From DATFVJ01 sp963727015 (GTDB taxonomy: Bacteria > Actinomycetota > Actinomycetes > Streptosporangiales > Streptosporangiaceae), in the NCBI GenBank assembly GCA_963727015.1, contig CAVSEV010000013.1, forward strand, positions 496,001-560,000: 64,000 nucleotides of DNA, given 5' to 3'. Position 1 is the stretch's first letter. Each line of letters begins with the position of its first letter. A model generated the notes under the pieces. That model worked only from the letters and a program-made list of their open reading frames with translations, had not been told where the DNA came from and did not search any database. Positions 25,941 to 33,432 of this stretch are shown here, piece after piece. Both the position numbers and the translations under genes were made by a program.

Positions 25941-26096
25941 GCTCGCGCCGGCCTCGGCCTCGCCGGCGGCGATTCGCCGTCAGGGCCGCCAATACTGCCG
26001 GGCACCGCGTCCCATGCGGACATCCCGCGTTCCAGGCTCATCATGACACTTGGCAGGGTACGTCGGATCGGCACGGTCCTCCGCAGGATCGGCCCA

Positions 26097-27086
26097 TCAA
26101 GGCGCGTGACCCGCCGAGCGCCCGCGGCGCTTGCGGATACGGCGCTGAACCAGTGCCAGGGGAATGGCGCCAACCACGCCGAAGGCCAGCGGTGCGGCCG
26201 GCGCTGCTGCGGCGAACGCCTTCTGCTCGAACGTGGCTGGAATGGGCAAGATACCGAGCCGGTTGAGTGGCCACACGACCACAAATGCGCGCCCGATCAC
26301 CTTGGACTCAGGGATGGCGCCACCGCCGGGGTCACCCCGATGCTCACGGGAGTCATAGGACACCGCCCTGTGATCACCCATGACCCACAGTTCGCCAGCT
26401 GGCACGGTTACCTCGAACCGAAGCGAGGAAGGGGCATTCCCCGGATAGAGATACGAGGTCTCGTTGAGCGGGACACCGTTGACCGTGACCCGGCCGCGTG
26501 CGTCACAACATGCCACGCGGTCGCCGGGCAGCCCGATGACGCGCTTGACGTAGTCTTTCTCGCCCGCGGTGACTCCGAACGCGGAGCCGACCCAGTCGGC
26601 GAAGCGCCTGATGGGATTTGATGGCGCGGTCTGCGGAACCGTCGGGTCCCACGAATCCAAGCCGCTGAAAACGACTATGTCGCCACGATGGATGGTGCGC
26701 AGATGATAAACGACCTTGTTCACAAGCACCCGGTCGCCGATCTTAAGCGTATTCTCCATCGATGACGAGGGAATATAGAAGGCTTGTATGGCGAATACCT
26801 TGATAATCACGGTGAGCGCGAGCGCTATCACGACAAGGATGGGCAGTTCGCGCCAGAACGTACGCCGCCGCTTCTTTGCCCCCTGTTCCCGCGCGCCGGC
26901 GTCGCCACGACCGGCGCGCTCGGCCTCGTCCCGGGTGGTGGCACCCTTGATTGGCGCATCACCCATCTCGGCGCCATCCGGGCGGCGGTCCCCCCGGGTG
27001 CCGTCGCTATCAGCGTCCCGGTCTTCGCCGCCAGGATCATGCGGCTGCGTCATGGCGGGCTGGCGTGGCCCCTGCTCGTCGTCCAT
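26097..27086 (-). CDS. lepB: Signal peptidase I (first copy)
   Basis: About 329 aa from the ATG at 27086 (MDDEQGPRQ). Upstream starts back to 27179 add an unlikely hydrophobic lead. A charged cytoplasmic N-terminus of about 80 residues precedes a membrane anchor (LPILVVIALALTVIIKVFA). Catalytic Ser is in 'IPSSSMENTL', catalytic Lys in 'DYVKRVIGLPGD', and box E 'GELWVMGDHRAVSYDSREH' follows. A C-terminal hydrophobic segment may be a second anchor. It removes Sec and Tat signal peptides. It lies head to tail with a paralogue, which is common in actinobacteria. Confidence 0.93.
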   Translation of the reverse strand: MDDEQGPRQPAMTQPHDPGGEDRDADSDGTRGDRRPDGAEMGDAPIKGATTRDEAERAGRGDAGAREQGAKKRRRTFWRELPILVVIALALTVIIKVFAIQAFYIPSSSMENTLKIGDRVLVNKVVYHLRTIHRGDIVVFSGLDSWDPTVPQTAPSNPIRRFADWVGSAFGVTAGEKDYVKRVIGLPGDRVACCDARGRVTVNGVPLNETSYLYPGNAPSSLRFEVTVPAGELWVMGDHRAVSYDSREHRGDPGGGAIPESKVIGRAFVVVWPLNRLGILPIPATFEQKAFAAAAPAAPLAFGVVGAIPLALVQRRIRKRRGRSAGHAP

Positions 27087-27237
27087 CGAATTGAGCTTAT
27101 CGCTGGGCGGGCGTGCGAACAGCAGCAACGCCGCCGGTCCGGTTACCCTCTGTGCAATTGGGCTGTTAACCGGGATCACAAATCGAGGTCAAGGTCCCAG
27201 CGGGGCGCGGGCTTGCTGGGCAAGTGACCAGGTCGCG

Positions 27238-27349
27238 GTTCAGCGCGATATGGCCGCCGCATGGTGGCGGCCGATGATTCCTGACAGGCCCACGTTCAGC
27301 GCAATACGGCCGCCGCATGGTGGCGGCCGATGATTCCTGACAGGCCACG
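27238..27349. repeat. Two tandem 56-bp repeats, each with a GGCCGCC/GGCGGCC hairpin
   Basis: Two copies (27238-27293 and 27294-27349) differ at only a few positions. Each contains GGCCGCC-GCATGGT-GGCGGCC, a 7-bp GC stem. They lie in the 200-bp gap between the two lepB genes, so they may act as a terminator or processing site after the upstream lepB. No T-run follows. Confidence 0.85.
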
Positions 27350-27385
27350 AGCCGGTACCCGGTCCCACCTGAGCGGATGGCCCAG

Positions 27386-28198
27386 TCACGCGTGCCGTGA
27401 ACTACGCGCCGGATCGAGGGCGCGGAACCGCCGAACCAGCCACATCGCAGGTATCGCCGCTGCAAAGCCCCCGGCGAGTGGCAGGGCCGGCGCTGTGGTG
27501 CCAGCGGCTTTGAGCGCTGCTTGCTTGAAGGTCCCGGGGATCGGCAGCGTCCGTAGTTGTGACGGCGGCCAGATGACCACGAACGCCCTGCCGACTACCT
27601 CTTTGATCGGGATGGTGCCGTCGCCTGGGCCATCCATGTGGTACCTGGAGTCGGCCGAATCGGCGCGGTGGTCGCCCATCACCCAGAGCCGGCCCTGCGG
27701 CACCACAATCTTGAACGGCTGCAGCGACGGGTTGCTGCCCGGGTAGAGATACGCACTCTCGTGCAGCGGAACCCCGTTTACCGTGATCTGGCCGTCGGCG
27801 TTGCAACAGGCCACATGATCGCCTGGCAGGCCGATGACCCGCTTGACGTAATCCGTCCCATCCGTCTCAAGACCCACCCAGCGCAGCACGTCATGGTAGA
27901 CGCGGGGGATCACGCTCTCGGACGGCGCCGATGCGACCGACGGGTCCCAGGAGCCCTGACCGCTGAACACCACGATGTCGCCGCGGTCAATCCCGCGGAA
28001 ATCGTAGACGACCTTGTTGACGAGCACCCGGTCACCGATCAGGAGCGTGTCCTCCATCGATCCGGACGGGATGCGGAAGGCCTGGACCGCGAATGCCTTG
28101 ATCAGCAAGGCAAGTATCAGCGCGACCGCCACGAGTAGCGGCAGCTCACGCCAGAACGACCGTCGTCGGGCCGCAGGCACCTCGGCGGGTTCGGCCAT
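27386..28198 (-). CDS. lepB: Signal peptidase I (second copy)
   Basis: A 270-aa paralogue of the neighbouring enzyme with a much shorter N-terminus (about 14 residues before the RRRSFWRELPLLV anchor). Ser in 'IPSGSMEDTL', Lys in 'DYVKRVIGLPGDHV', and box E 'GRLWVMGDHRADSADSRYH' are intact. A C-terminal hydrophobic stretch is followed by a basic tail. It lies 19 bases downstream of rplS, probably in the same operon. Confidence 0.94.
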   Translation of the reverse strand: MAEPAEVPAARRRSFWRELPLLVAVALILALLIKAFAVQAFRIPSGSMEDTLLIGDRVLVNKVVYDFRGIDRGDIVVFSGQGSWDPSVASAPSESVIPRVYHDVLRWVGLETDGTDYVKRVIGLPGDHVACCNADGQITVNGVPLHESAYLYPGSNPSLQPFKIVVPQGRLWVMGDHRADSADSRYHMDGPGDGTIPIKEVVGRAFVVIWPPSQLRTLPIPGTFKQAALKAAGTTAPALPLAGGFAAAIPAMWLVRRFRALDPARSSRHA

Positions 28199-28217
28199 CG
28201 GTGGCGATTGGGGCTGG

Positions 28218-28577
28218 TCACCGGCCAGTGTGGTCGCGCCGTTCCCTGATCCGCGCAGCCTTTCCGCGCAACGACCGCAGGTAGTAGAGCTTCGCGCGGC
28301 GAACCCGCCCGCGAGTCACCACCTCGATCTTGTCGATCGACGGGCTATGCACAGGAAATGTGCGCTCAACGCCCACGCCGTAACTAATCTTGCGGACGGT
28401 GAACGTCTCACGCCCGCCGCCGCCCTGCCGGCGGATCACGACACCCTGGAAGACCTGGATCCGGGATCGGGTGCCCTCCTTGACACGCACGTGCACCTTC
28501 AACGTGTCACCCGGGCGGAAGCTGGGGATGTCCGAGCGGAGCTGGGCCCGCTCAAGCTCGGCGATCGCGGTATGCAT
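28218..28577 (-). CDS. rplS: 50S ribosomal protein L19
   Basis: 119 aa, the normal length. It sits at the interface of the 30S and 50S subunits. Recognised from 'RSDIPSFRPGDTLKVHVRVKEGTRSRIQVFQGVVIRRQGGG', 'TFTVRKISYGVGVERTFPVHSPSIDKIEVVTRGRVRRAKLYYLR'. Order rpsP-KH-rimM-trmD-rplS-lepB is canonical. Confidence 0.97.
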   Translation of the reverse strand: MHTAIAELERAQLRSDIPSFRPGDTLKVHVRVKEGTRSRIQVFQGVVIRRQGGGGRETFTVRKISYGVGVERTFPVHSPSIDKIEVVTRGRVRRAKLYYLRSLRGKAARIRERRDHTGR

Positions 28578-28690
28578 GACGGCTTTCCTCTAATTAATCG
28601 CGCGTTCGCGGGCGTGCATAGCGCCCCGGACATGGCTTAGGGTTTCCCGAATCGGCCCCGGCGCAGGCTTCCCAGGCCGGGCGGCGGCTT

Positions 28691-29608
28691 TCAGTGTGCC
28701 ACATCTTCGGAGCGCACAGGGAAGCCAGCCTCGGACAGCACCCCAAGATCCAGGTCGTCGAGGGCCGCGGGATCGAGCATTCTGACCATTTCTGGGCGCA
28801 TAGCTGCGGTCCGCCGCAACGCGGCATCGCGCCTCCAGCGCGCGATTGCCGCATGATTCCCGGAGAGCAGCACGGCTGGAACCTCGCGCCCGCGCCAGAC
28901 TCGCGGTTTCGTATAAACCGGGCCTTCAACCAGGCCCGCCATGGCGCGCGGCGCACCCACTCCCACTGGATCGCGGTCATCGGCACCATCGGCCGAAGAC
29001 CCAGCCGCACCCTCAAGCGCATCGCAGCCGCTGGGAATCCCGGGACCAGGACCCAAGCACGAGCGTGGCACACCGCACCCGCCGAACGAGTCATCCGCGA
29101 CCGACTCCGCGTTGCCGACCACGCCAGGCAGGAGACGGCAGATCGCCTCCAACATGACCAGCACGGCGGCCTCACCACCAGCAAGTACATAGTCACCGAT
29201 GCTGAGCTCATCGACCGGCAGCCGGGTCCTGGCGTCGTCGATGACACGCGCGTCAATGCCCTCGTAGCGACCGCAGGCGAACACCAGATGAGGCTCACGA
29301 GCAAAACGGGCAGCGACCTGCTGGTTGAACAGGCGGCCGCTTGGCGTGGGCACGACAAGCCGCGGCACCGCGCCGGATGCGGCTGCTGCGACCGCATCCA
29401 GTGCGTCACCCCATGGCCCGGCTTTCATCACCATCCCAGGACCGCCGCCGTACGGCGTGTCGTCGACGCTGTGGTGCGCATCGCGCGCCCAGTTCCTCAG
29501 GTCGTGGACGTTGACCCGGATGACACCGCGGGCCGCCGCCTTGCCGATGAGCGACATCCGCAACGGCTCAAAGTAGCCAGGGAAGATCGTGATGACGTCG
29601 ATCCGCAT
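28691..29608 (-). CDS. trmD: tRNA (guanine-37-N1) methyltransferase with an interdomain insert
   Basis: 305 aa. A SPOUT (trefoil-knot) methyltransferase that protects reading frame by methylating G37. Seen: 'MRIDVITIFPGYFEPL', 'DDTPYGGGPGMVMK', 'LVFACGRYEGIDARV', and the knot 'DELSIGDYVLAGGEAAVLVMLEAICRLLPGVVGN'. Residues of about 176-224 (Cys/Gly/Pro/Asp rich) are an insert between 'DSFGG' and 'GLVEGPVYTKPRVWRG', where most homologues have few residues. It lies 5 bases from rimM. Confidence 0.95.
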   Translation of the reverse strand: MRIDVITIFPGYFEPLRMSLIGKAAARGVIRVNVHDLRNWARDAHHSVDDTPYGGGPGMVMKAGPWGDALDAVAAAASGAVPRLVVPTPSGRLFNQQVAARFAREPHLVFACGRYEGIDARVIDDARTRLPVDELSIGDYVLAGGEAAVLVMLEAICRLLPGVVGNAESVADDSFGGCGVPRSCLGPGPGIPSGCDALEGAAGSSADGADDRDPVGVGAPRAMAGLVEGPVYTKPRVWRGREVPAVLLSGNHAAIARWRRDAALRRTAAMRPEMVRMLDPAALDDLDLGVLSEAGFPVRSEDVAH

Positions 29609-29613
29609 GACGG

Positions 29614-30135
29614 TCAGGCCGGTTCGTTCTGCTCAAGCAGGCCCTGCGGCGGGTCGATGACCAGGCGCCCGGCCCGGACATCGACCTCAGGCACGATAGC
29701 GGCGACGAATGGCACGAGAATCTCTGCCGCGCCCGATGCCGTCCGTACCACCAGGAGGTCCTGGCCATGATGGCGGACGTCGGACACCGTCCCGACATGA
29801 CGGCCAGCAACGGTGACCACGTCGAGCCCGATCAGCTGGTGGTCGTTGTATTCGTCCGGGTCGTCAGGCGCGGGCACGTCGGCCGAGTCGATGACCAGCC
29901 ACGCACCGCGCAATTGCCCGGCTTCGCCGCGGTCGGTGATCCCGGCGAAGCTGACGATCAGGCCGCCAGCGTGCGGCCTGGCGCCCGCAACCGTCAGCGG
30001 GCCGAGCGCTTCGGGCTGAGTGGCGAGCACGCAGCCCGAAGCGAACCTCTGACCCGGGTCGTCGGTACGGATGTCGACCGCGACCTCACCGCGAACTCCG
30101 TGCGGGCGGCCAATGCGGCCAACGACCAGGAGCAT
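29614..30135 (-). CDS. rimM: Ribosome maturation factor RimM
   Basis: 173 aa. It binds S19 and assists 30S head assembly. N-terminal beta-barrel 'VVGRIGRPHGVRGEVAVDIRTDDP', C-terminal PRC-barrel 'DHQLIGLDVVTVAGRHVGTVSDV', and 'EILVPFVAAIVPEVDVRAGRLVIDPPQGLL'. Normal length. Located between the KH protein and trmD. Confidence 0.95.
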   Translation of the reverse strand: MLLVVGRIGRPHGVRGEVAVDIRTDDPGQRFASGCVLATQPEALGPLTVAGARPHAGGLIVSFAGITDRGEAGQLRGAWLVIDSADVPAPDDPDEYNDHQLIGLDVVTVAGRHVGTVSDVRHHGQDLLVVRTASGAAEILVPFVAAIVPEVDVRAGRLVIDPPQGLLEQNEPA

Positions 30136-30140
30136 GCCCG

Positions 30141-30383
30141 TCAGCGAACCTCATCCAGATCAAGCAGGTCGACCCGGACGTAACGGCCTCCGGCAAGCGA
30201 GCCCACGACGGTGCGAAGGGCCCGTGCGGTGCGGCCACCACGGCCTATGACCTTACCCAGGTCATCGGGATGGACGCGCACCTCAAGAACCCTGCCACGG
30301 CGCAGTCCGCGGCTGGAGACCGTGACATCTTCCGGATGCTCGACGATGCCGCGCACAAGGTGCTCAAGGCTTTCCTCAAGCAC
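30141..30383 (-). CDS. KH domain RNA-binding protein (KhpA-like)
   Basis: 80 aa, a single type-II KH domain with the GxxG loop in 'KVIGRGGRTARALRTVV', closing with 'VRVDLLDLDEVR'. KhpA proteins bind many RNAs, and the gene's conserved place between rpsP and rimM suggests a translation role. The GTG start at 30383, one base after the rpsP stop and with GGAG 7 bases before it, is preferred. The frame is open far upstream only because it overlaps the rpsP repeat tail. Confidence 0.93.
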   Translation of the reverse strand: MLEESLEHLVRGIVEHPEDVTVSSRGLRRGRVLEVRVHPDDLGKVIGRGGRTARALRTVVGSLAGGRYVRVDLLDLDEVR

Positions 30384-30384
30384 C

Positions 30385-31266
30385 TCAGGCTCCGCTACCG
30401 GCCTCGTCGGCTGCGCTACCGGCCTTGTCCGCCGCAGCCTCGGCGCCAGCGCTCTCGGGCTCGTCAGGGGCGCTACCGGACTTGCCCGCCGCAGCCTCGG
30501 CGTCAGCGCTCTCGGGCTCGTCAGGGGCGCTACCGGACTTGCCGGCCGCAGCCTCGGCGTCAGCGGCATCGGCCGCTGGCGCACTCGTTCCGGCGGCCTC
30601 GGCCTGCCCAGCCGCGGCCGCCTCGCCGGGCTTGTCAGCGTCAGCCGCCTTGTCCGCAGCATTGTCCGCAGCCTGGTCCTCGGGCGTGTCCGCCTTGGCG
30701 GCAGACCTCTTCGCCTTGGTGGCGCCGCCGTCGGCCTTGCCGTCCTCGCCCCTGCCGCCCTCAGCCTTGCCAGCGTCGGCCCTACCGGCCTGCGCACCGT
30801 CAGTGCCCGGGTCGGTCACGGCCGTCTTGGTGGCCTTCGCAGACCGCGCTTCCGGCTTGTCGGACTTCGGTTCTGACCTGCGGCCACGCCCCTTTGGGGT
30901 GGTGGAAGCGCCCTCGGGCTCGCCATGGGTTTCCCTCAGTGCCGCCGCGAACGCTTCCTTCTTGTCCGCTCCTGGTGACGCGGTCTTGAGGGTGCCCTCC
31001 GCCCCGTCCTCACCGTGGAACCGCTGCCAGTCCCCGGTGATCTTGAGGAGGCTCCGTACCGGATCGGTCGGCTGTGCTCCGACCGACAGCCAGTACTGCG
31101 CGCGCTCTGAGTCGATCTCGATGAGCGAGGGCTCCAGCTTCGGGTGGTATTTGCCGATTTCTTCGATCGCCCGCCCGTCCCGCTTGGCACGGGCGTCAGC
31201 GACAACAACGCGATAGTACGGCGCATGGATCTTTCCCATACGCTTGAGTTTGATCTTGACAGCCAC
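30385..31266 (-). CDS. rpsP: 30S ribosomal protein S16 with a 190-residue tail
   Basis: The first 85 residues are typical S16 ('MAVKIKLKRMGKIHAPYYRVVVADARAKRDGRAIEEIGKYHP', 'RAQYWLSVGAQPTDPVRSLLKITGDW'). The rest is a tail of about 200 residues rich in Ala, Lys, Glu, Gly and Asp. It contains near-perfect internal repeats (AEAAAGKSGSAPDEPESA twice and a third diverged copy). Actinobacterial S16 tails are often 50-80 residues, so this one is exceptional. The last repeats overlap the lead-in of the KH gene. Confidence 0.96.
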   Translation of the reverse strand: MAVKIKLKRMGKIHAPYYRVVVADARAKRDGRAIEEIGKYHPKLEPSLIEIDSERAQYWLSVGAQPTDPVRSLLKITGDWQRFHGEDGAEGTLKTASPGADKKEAFAAALRETHGEPEGASTTPKGRGRRSEPKSDKPEARSAKATKTAVTDPGTDGAQAGRADAGKAEGGRGEDGKADGGATKAKRSAAKADTPEDQAADNAADKAADADKPGEAAAAGQAEAAGTSAPAADAADAEAAAGKSGSAPDEPESADAEAAAGKSGSAPDEPESAGAEAAADKAGSAADEAGSGA

Positions 31267-31461
31267 GGGTGTGGTCTTCTCCCAGGAATCTCGGTTCGAG
31301 TGGCGCCCTGCCGGGTGGGGACCGGTGAGGCCACTCAGGCGGTTACCCGGCCCCGCGGGTCAGAGAGGGCCCCGCAGCCCGGGTGGTCGCCGTCACATTG
31401 TGCCAGACGCCCAGCGCCGGCGCGTAATCGCCGCCGACCGTCAGGTGCGCCGCCGCGCGGG

Positions 31462-31527
31462 TGTGGAGATCAGCGTGACCGGAACGTGGCATTCAGCTGC
31501 GACCAAACCGCCACACTGATCTCCACA
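31462..31527. repeat. Inverted-repeat element with 16-bp arms
   Basis: Arms TGTGGAGATCAGCGTG (31462-31477) and CACACTGATCTCCACA (31512-31527) pair at 15 of 16 positions around a 34-base spacer. The spacer and right arm resemble 57323-57372 at about three of four positions by hand alignment, so this may be a degenerate dispersed element. It lies in the rpsP leader region. Confidence 0.55.
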
Positions 31528-31530
31528 ACG

Positions 31531-31640
31531 GATCTGAACTTCCCACACCGGATCTGGACTCGCCACACCGGATCTGGACTTCCCACACCGGATCTGGACT
31601 CGCCACACCGGATCTGAACTCTCCACACCGCATCTCGGCG
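31531..31640. repeat. 20-bp tandem repeat between ffh and rpsP
   Basis: Five to six units of TCCCACACCGGATCTGGACT, alternating with CGCCACACCGGATCTGGACT. The exact 20-base period continues from the right arm of the inverted repeat just upstream. Noncoding. Confidence 0.88.
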
Positions 31641-31676
31641 CGCCGCATCCCCGCAGCTACCGCGGTCCGGCGGCAG

Positions 31677-33386
31677 TTACTTGCGTTTCTGGTTCTTGGC
31701 CTTGGCGGCGCCACGCATCTTGAACGCCGCCGGGAGATCTTGAAGATCTGGCAGATCCGCGGGGCTCGGGGCCCTCTTGCCGAGACCGCCTGGCAATCCC
31801 GCGGCCAGATCGCCCAGGCTGCCAGGCAACCCAGAACCAGCAGAGCCCGCACCAGAACCAGCACCGCCGATCCCGGGCAGCCCGTGCGGCAGCCCTTGGC
31901 CGGCCCCGCGCGTAAGCCCGCCACCACCCGCAGACCCGCCACCCGCAGACCCGCCACCCGCAGACCCGGCACGGTCGGGCGCGCCGGGGCGCCCGCCCTT
32001 CGGCTTCTTCTTATTCTTCTTGCCGCGGGCGTTCTTGACCGATTTGCGCCGCATGCCTGGCATACCAGGCATGCCTGGCAGCCCGCCGCCGAGCATCTGG
32101 CGCATCATCTTCTGCGCCTCGAAGAAGCGGAGGACCAGGTCCCCGACCTCGCTGACGCTGACGCCCGCGCCACCAGCGATTCGCGCCCTGCGTGAGCCGT
32201 TAATGATCTTCGGGTTGCGCCGCTCGTCAGGGGTCATCGAGCGGACAATGGCGAGCACGCGGTCGAGCTGTGCGTCGTCTATCTGGCTGAGCATCTCCCT
32301 GTTCTGAGCCGCGCCAGGCAGCATGCCGAGCAGGTTGCCGATCGGCCCGAGCTTGCGGACCATCAGCAGCTGGTCGATGAAATCCTCGAGGGTGAAGCCC
32401 TCGCCTGAGACGAGCTTGCCCGCCATATCGGCGGCCTGGTCCTCGTCGAAGGCCCGTTCTGCCTGCTCGATCAGGGTGAGCATGTCGCCCATATCGAGGA
32501 TCCGCGACGCCATCCGGTCCGGGTGGAACAGGTCGAAGTCTTCGAGTTTCTCGCCTGACGAGGCGAACATGATGGGCCGGCCAGTGAGCTCGGCGATGGA
32601 CAACGCCGCGCCGCCGCGGGCATCGCCGTCCAGCTTGGTCAGGATCACGGCGTCGTATCCGACACCGTCCAGGAACGCCTGCGCGGTGCTCACGGCGTCC
32701 TGGCCGATCATCGCGTCGACCACGTACAGGATCTCGTCCGGCTGGACAGCGTCCCTGATCGCGACGGCCTGCGCCATCATCTCCTCGTCGATGCCGAGGC
32801 GCCCAGCGGTGTCGACTACCACCATGTCGTGCAGCTTGAGCCTTGCTTCTGCCACAGACTGGCGGGCAACCGCGATGGGATCGCCGACACCATTGCCTGG
32901 CTCTGGCGCGTAGACGGGAACCCGGACCTGCTCACCGAGCACCTGCAACTGCCCGACCGCGTTCGGCCGCTGCAGGTCCGCCGCGACCATCAGCGGCGTG
33001 TGGCCCTGTTCGCGCAGCCAAAGTGCGAGTTTGGCGGCGAGCGTGGTCTTGCCTGAGCCCTGCAGCCCGGCAAGCATGATCACCGTTGGCGGTGTCTTGG
33101 CGAATTCGAGCCTGCGGGTCTGGCCGCCGAGGATCTCGATGAGCTCCTCATGGACGATCTTGATGACCTGCTGCGCGGGGTTAAGCGCGGCGGAAACGGC
33201 CTCACCGCGCGACCGCTCCTTGATGCGCGCGACGAACTCCCTGACCACCGGGAGCGCAACGTCCGCTTCGAGCAGCGCGATGCGTATCTCGCGGCAGGTC
33301 GCGTCGATGTCGGCCTCGGACAGGCGCCCCCTGCCGCGAAGGGAGGAGAAAACCTGGGTCAGCCGATCGGAAAGGGTTTCGAACAC
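31677..33386 (-). CDS. ffh: Signal recognition particle protein Ffh
   Basis: 569 aa. It binds 4.5S RNA and signal peptides and delivers nascent chains to FtsY. The N domain and GTPase G domain have 'GLQGSGKTTLAAKLA', 'DTAGRLGIDEEMM', 'TKLDGDARGGAALS' and 'GSGEKLEDFDLF'-like motifs. The Met-rich M domain follows ('MLGMLPGAAQNREML', 'MMRQMLGGGLPGMPGMPGMRRKS'). A C-terminal extension of about 95 residues, Gly/Ala/Ser rich (SAGGG repeated), goes beyond normal Ffh. Confidence 0.96.
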   Translation of the reverse strand: MFETLSDRLTQVFSSLRGRGRLSEADIDATCREIRIALLEADVALPVVREFVARIKERSRGEAVSAALNPAQQVIKIVHEELIEILGGQTRRLEFAKTPPTVIMLAGLQGSGKTTLAAKLALWLREQGHTPLMVAADLQRPNAVGQLQVLGEQVRVPVYAPEPGNGVGDPIAVARQSVAEARLKLHDMVVVDTAGRLGIDEEMMAQAVAIRDAVQPDEILYVVDAMIGQDAVSTAQAFLDGVGYDAVILTKLDGDARGGAALSIAELTGRPIMFASSGEKLEDFDLFHPDRMASRILDMGDMLTLIEQAERAFDEDQAADMAGKLVSGEGFTLEDFIDQLLMVRKLGPIGNLLGMLPGAAQNREMLSQIDDAQLDRVLAIVRSMTPDERRNPKIINGSRRARIAGGAGVSVSEVGDLVLRFFEAQKMMRQMLGGGLPGMPGMPGMRRKSVKNARGKKNKKKPKGGRPGAPDRAGSAGGGSAGGGSAGGGGLTRGAGQGLPHGLPGIGGAGSGAGSAGSGLPGSLGDLAAGLPGGLGKRAPSPADLPDLQDLPAAFKMRGAAKAKNQKRK

Positions 33387-33432
33387 GTGTCTTTGCCGTC
33401 CTCGGGCGGGTAATGCGGATCGGCTACCCAGG

